64,000 nucleotides of DNA, from positions 56,281-120,280 of the forward strand of contig CAOKMT010000004.1 in NCBI GenBank assembly GCA_948469885.1, given 5' to 3'. Each line of letters starts with the position of its first letter. Within the stretch, counting starts at the first letter, position 1. This document shows, in pieces, positions 62,899 through 64,000 of this stretch. The notes under the pieces were generated by a model that had not been told where the DNA came from, ran no database searches, and saw only the letters and a list, made by a program, of their open reading frames with translations. This stretch comes from an uncultured Sporosarcina sp. (lineage in GTDB: Bacteria; Bacillota; Bacilli; Bacillales_A; Planococcaceae). Both the position numbers and the translations under genes were made by a program.

Positions 62899-63831
62899 TC
62901 ACTTATACATTTTAACGATTAATCCGATGATCATAATAATGACGAGTACATTTAGGAACCAAAACAATAGATTATGGTGAAGTTTCACTTGGTTCTTTTT
63001 TCTTTTTTGGACATACTGGTCCCTGTTTGTAGGTATCGGATGGCGTAGTGTCGCGAAGCTTTCTTCCAGATTTTCTTCAAGTGATCTTTCAGAGCGAGTT
63101 GCCCATATGGCTTTCATTTCTTCCTCTGATTTATCGTGGAAGTCCGCGTCTTTTTCCAGCCGATCTAGTGAATCTTTGATCACCGGGCCAGAAAGTCTGC
63201 TGGCCATTCTTTTTAAAATCATCGGGGATAAATGGGTCGCGTGTTGTATGAAGGCCGGCTTTTTGCCATACTTGTATATCACATCAAAATCAGTCCGATG
63301 CTGATAGCGATCTTTGAACTGTTTGTATTGGATCAAGTTAGCGACTGGGGGAAAACGTCTCGCTTTTTCAAGGTCTTCATCCGTGAAATATCCGCGTGCT
63401 TTTATCGCTTCAAAGTGTGCGTGGGACTCGTTGTATAAATCAATCATCTCATCCTGTAAGGTCAGCATGTTTTCAAGGATGCGGATTGACCGCTTATAAA
63501 TTTTCTCTTCCTCTCTATCCAATAGGCCCGCGTGCACAATGCTTTGCAAATAATGTTTGACAGATTCCTGTGGTGAAAAATCCAGTTCGGCGCGATGCTT
63601 TCCCGTGTTTTCCATTGTATTATTGATAATGCCATAATAAATATGAGGTTTCACCGATTGCAGTGCATCAGTTTCATTGCCAGTATCGTTGTAGAGGATC
63701 GCATATCCCTTGTCTGAGGAGCCAAAGAATTTACCTTTATAGATGGATAGGTAATAGGCATGGTCATTGACGATATAGGCATCGAGATTTACCGTTGTCA
63801 TTTCCATGCGTTTTTGGTATTCGACGCCCAT
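62899..63831 (-). CDS. Tail-anchored protein of unknown function, 5' end uncertain
   Basis: 310 residues from ATG 63831. Largely soluble with helical, charged middle and one C-terminal membrane helix (about 287-308), so probably tail-anchored to the membrane. No family recognised. There is no Shine-Dalgarno near the ATG: a structured repeat (63836-63936) ends five bases upstream, so the gene may have lost its native 5' end, or start at an internal codon such as ATG 63807 or 63801. Confidence 0.6.
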   Translation of the reverse strand: MGVEYQKRMEMTTVNLDAYIVNDHAYYLSIYKGKFFGSSDKGYAILYNDTGNETDALQSVKPHIYYGIINNTMENTGKHRAELDFSPQESVKHYLQSIVHAGLLDREEEKIYKRSIRILENMLTLQDEMIDLYNESHAHFEAIKARGYFTDEDLEKARRFPPVANLIQYKQFKDRYQHRTDFDVIYKYGKKPAFIQHATHLSPMILKRMASRLSGPVIKDSLDRLEKDADFHDKSEEEMKAIWATRSERSLEENLEESFATLRHPIPTNRDQYVQKRKKNQVKLHHNLLFWFLNVLVIIMIIGLIVKMYK

Positions 63832-63835
63832 TTTT

Positions 63836-63936
63836 AACTTGATTCAGCAGAAGTCCTCCACTTCCATAAGTGGCGGGATGAATGCTAAAATGCATTTAAA
63901 ATCAGAGGGAGTTCAAACTCCCTGCTGATTCAAGTT
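63836..63936. repeat. Structured 101-bp repeat with terminal inverted repeats
   Basis: AACTTGATTCAGCAG (63836-63850) and CTGCTGATTCAAGTT (63922-63936) are inverted copies with one mismatch. Inside are two further hairpins, CCACTT/AAGTGG (63858-63873) and GAGGGAGTT/AACTCCCT (63905-63922). A partial copy lies at 48816-48860. It resembles a MITE or a REP-like element, or a folded RNA. No coding capacity. Confidence 0.8.
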
Positions 63937-63955
63937 AAGCCTCCGGCGGATGTCA

Positions 63956-63998
63956 CAGATTTTCAGAGGAGCTTTTCGAGCGAGCTCGAAAAAATCTG
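63956..63998. terminator. Nested hairpin at the window edge
   Basis: Outer arms CAGATTTT/AAAATCTG and inner TTTCGAGC/GCTCGAAA form a nested stem 20 bases beyond the structured repeat. Possibly part of the same larger mobile repeat or a terminator for a gene beyond the window. Confidence 0.5.
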
Positions 63999-64000
63999 GA

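Noticed and set aside
62570-62902. 110-codon minus-strand frame
   Set aside because: It covers a strong terminator and is antisense to the regulator fragment; composition is not protein-like.
1-64000. CRISPR array or tRNA/rRNA genes
   Set aside because: No regularly spaced direct repeats and no cloverleaf or rRNA-like segment were noticed on reading; the repeats found are hairpins at scattered sites.

Overview
The window reads as chromosomal DNA of a low-to-moderate GC, endospore-forming member of the Bacillales. The support is a tricistronic gerA-gerB-gerC type germinant receptor operon, strong AGGAGG Shine-Dalgarno sites, frequent TTG/GTG starts, a cre-like CcpA site and a divergent xylR/xylA pair of Bacillus type. 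A Planococcaceae-like (for example Sporosarcina-like) host is my inference from overall feel; no 16S or other marker gene is present. No rRNA, tRNA or CRISPR array was recognised.

Layout. 1-7.8 kb: 5' part of an Nramp metal transporter, a DapA-family aldolase behind twin LacI-type operators, an XRE regulator, and a six-gene catabolic operon (Ldh_2-type dehydrogenase with an apparent ATC start, polar amino-acid ABC importer, D-2-hydroxyacid dehydrogenase, second DapA-family aldolase). 8-11.2 kb: a TRAP transporter (P, Q, M) on the minus strand. 12-18.4 kb: an acetoin/2,3-butanediol catabolic operon (acetoin-reductase-like SDR, acoA, acoB, acoC, acoL, second SDR), converging on a LysR regulator. 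19.4-22.5 kb: an accessory patch with an IS3 remnant, an XRE / ImmA-IrrE metallopeptidase / PIN-like nuclease cassette and a fossil of a dapA-like gene. 22.6-29 kb: IclR regulator, cupin protein, second TRAP transporter, YfcC-family carrier. 29-33.2 kb: two small unknown genes and the ger operon. 33.3-35.8 kb: a truncated IS3-family element, decayed DNA and an orphan TRAP binding protein. 35.9-41 kb: a BrnQ-type carrier, proline dehydrogenase and proline racemase/hydroxyproline epimerase operon with a textbook sigma-54 promoter, divergent from its PAS/AAA+/Fis activator. 41-50 kb: three M20 peptidases, an oligopeptide-type binding protein, an EamA exporter, TatA and a second YfcC carrier. 50.4-53 kb: an ABC exporter and a YflT-like stress protein. 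53-60.3 kb: the xylose locus (xylR divergent from xylA, xylB, an MFS sugar symporter and galM). 60.4-64 kb: three unrecognised membrane proteins, a regulator fragment and a structured repeat.

Function. The window is dominated by uptake and catabolism of small organic acids, amino acids, peptides, acetoin and xylose. Each module carries its own regulator class (LacI-type sites, XRE, LysR, IclR, sigma-54 activator, ROK). Two families of dispersed hairpin repeats and several gene fossils show past rearrangement. The most system-like accessory feature is the XRE-ImmA/IrrE-PIN cassette; the other items most worth testing are the ATC start, the leader ORF overlapping a TRAP operon and the sigma-54-driven proline/hydroxyproline operon.
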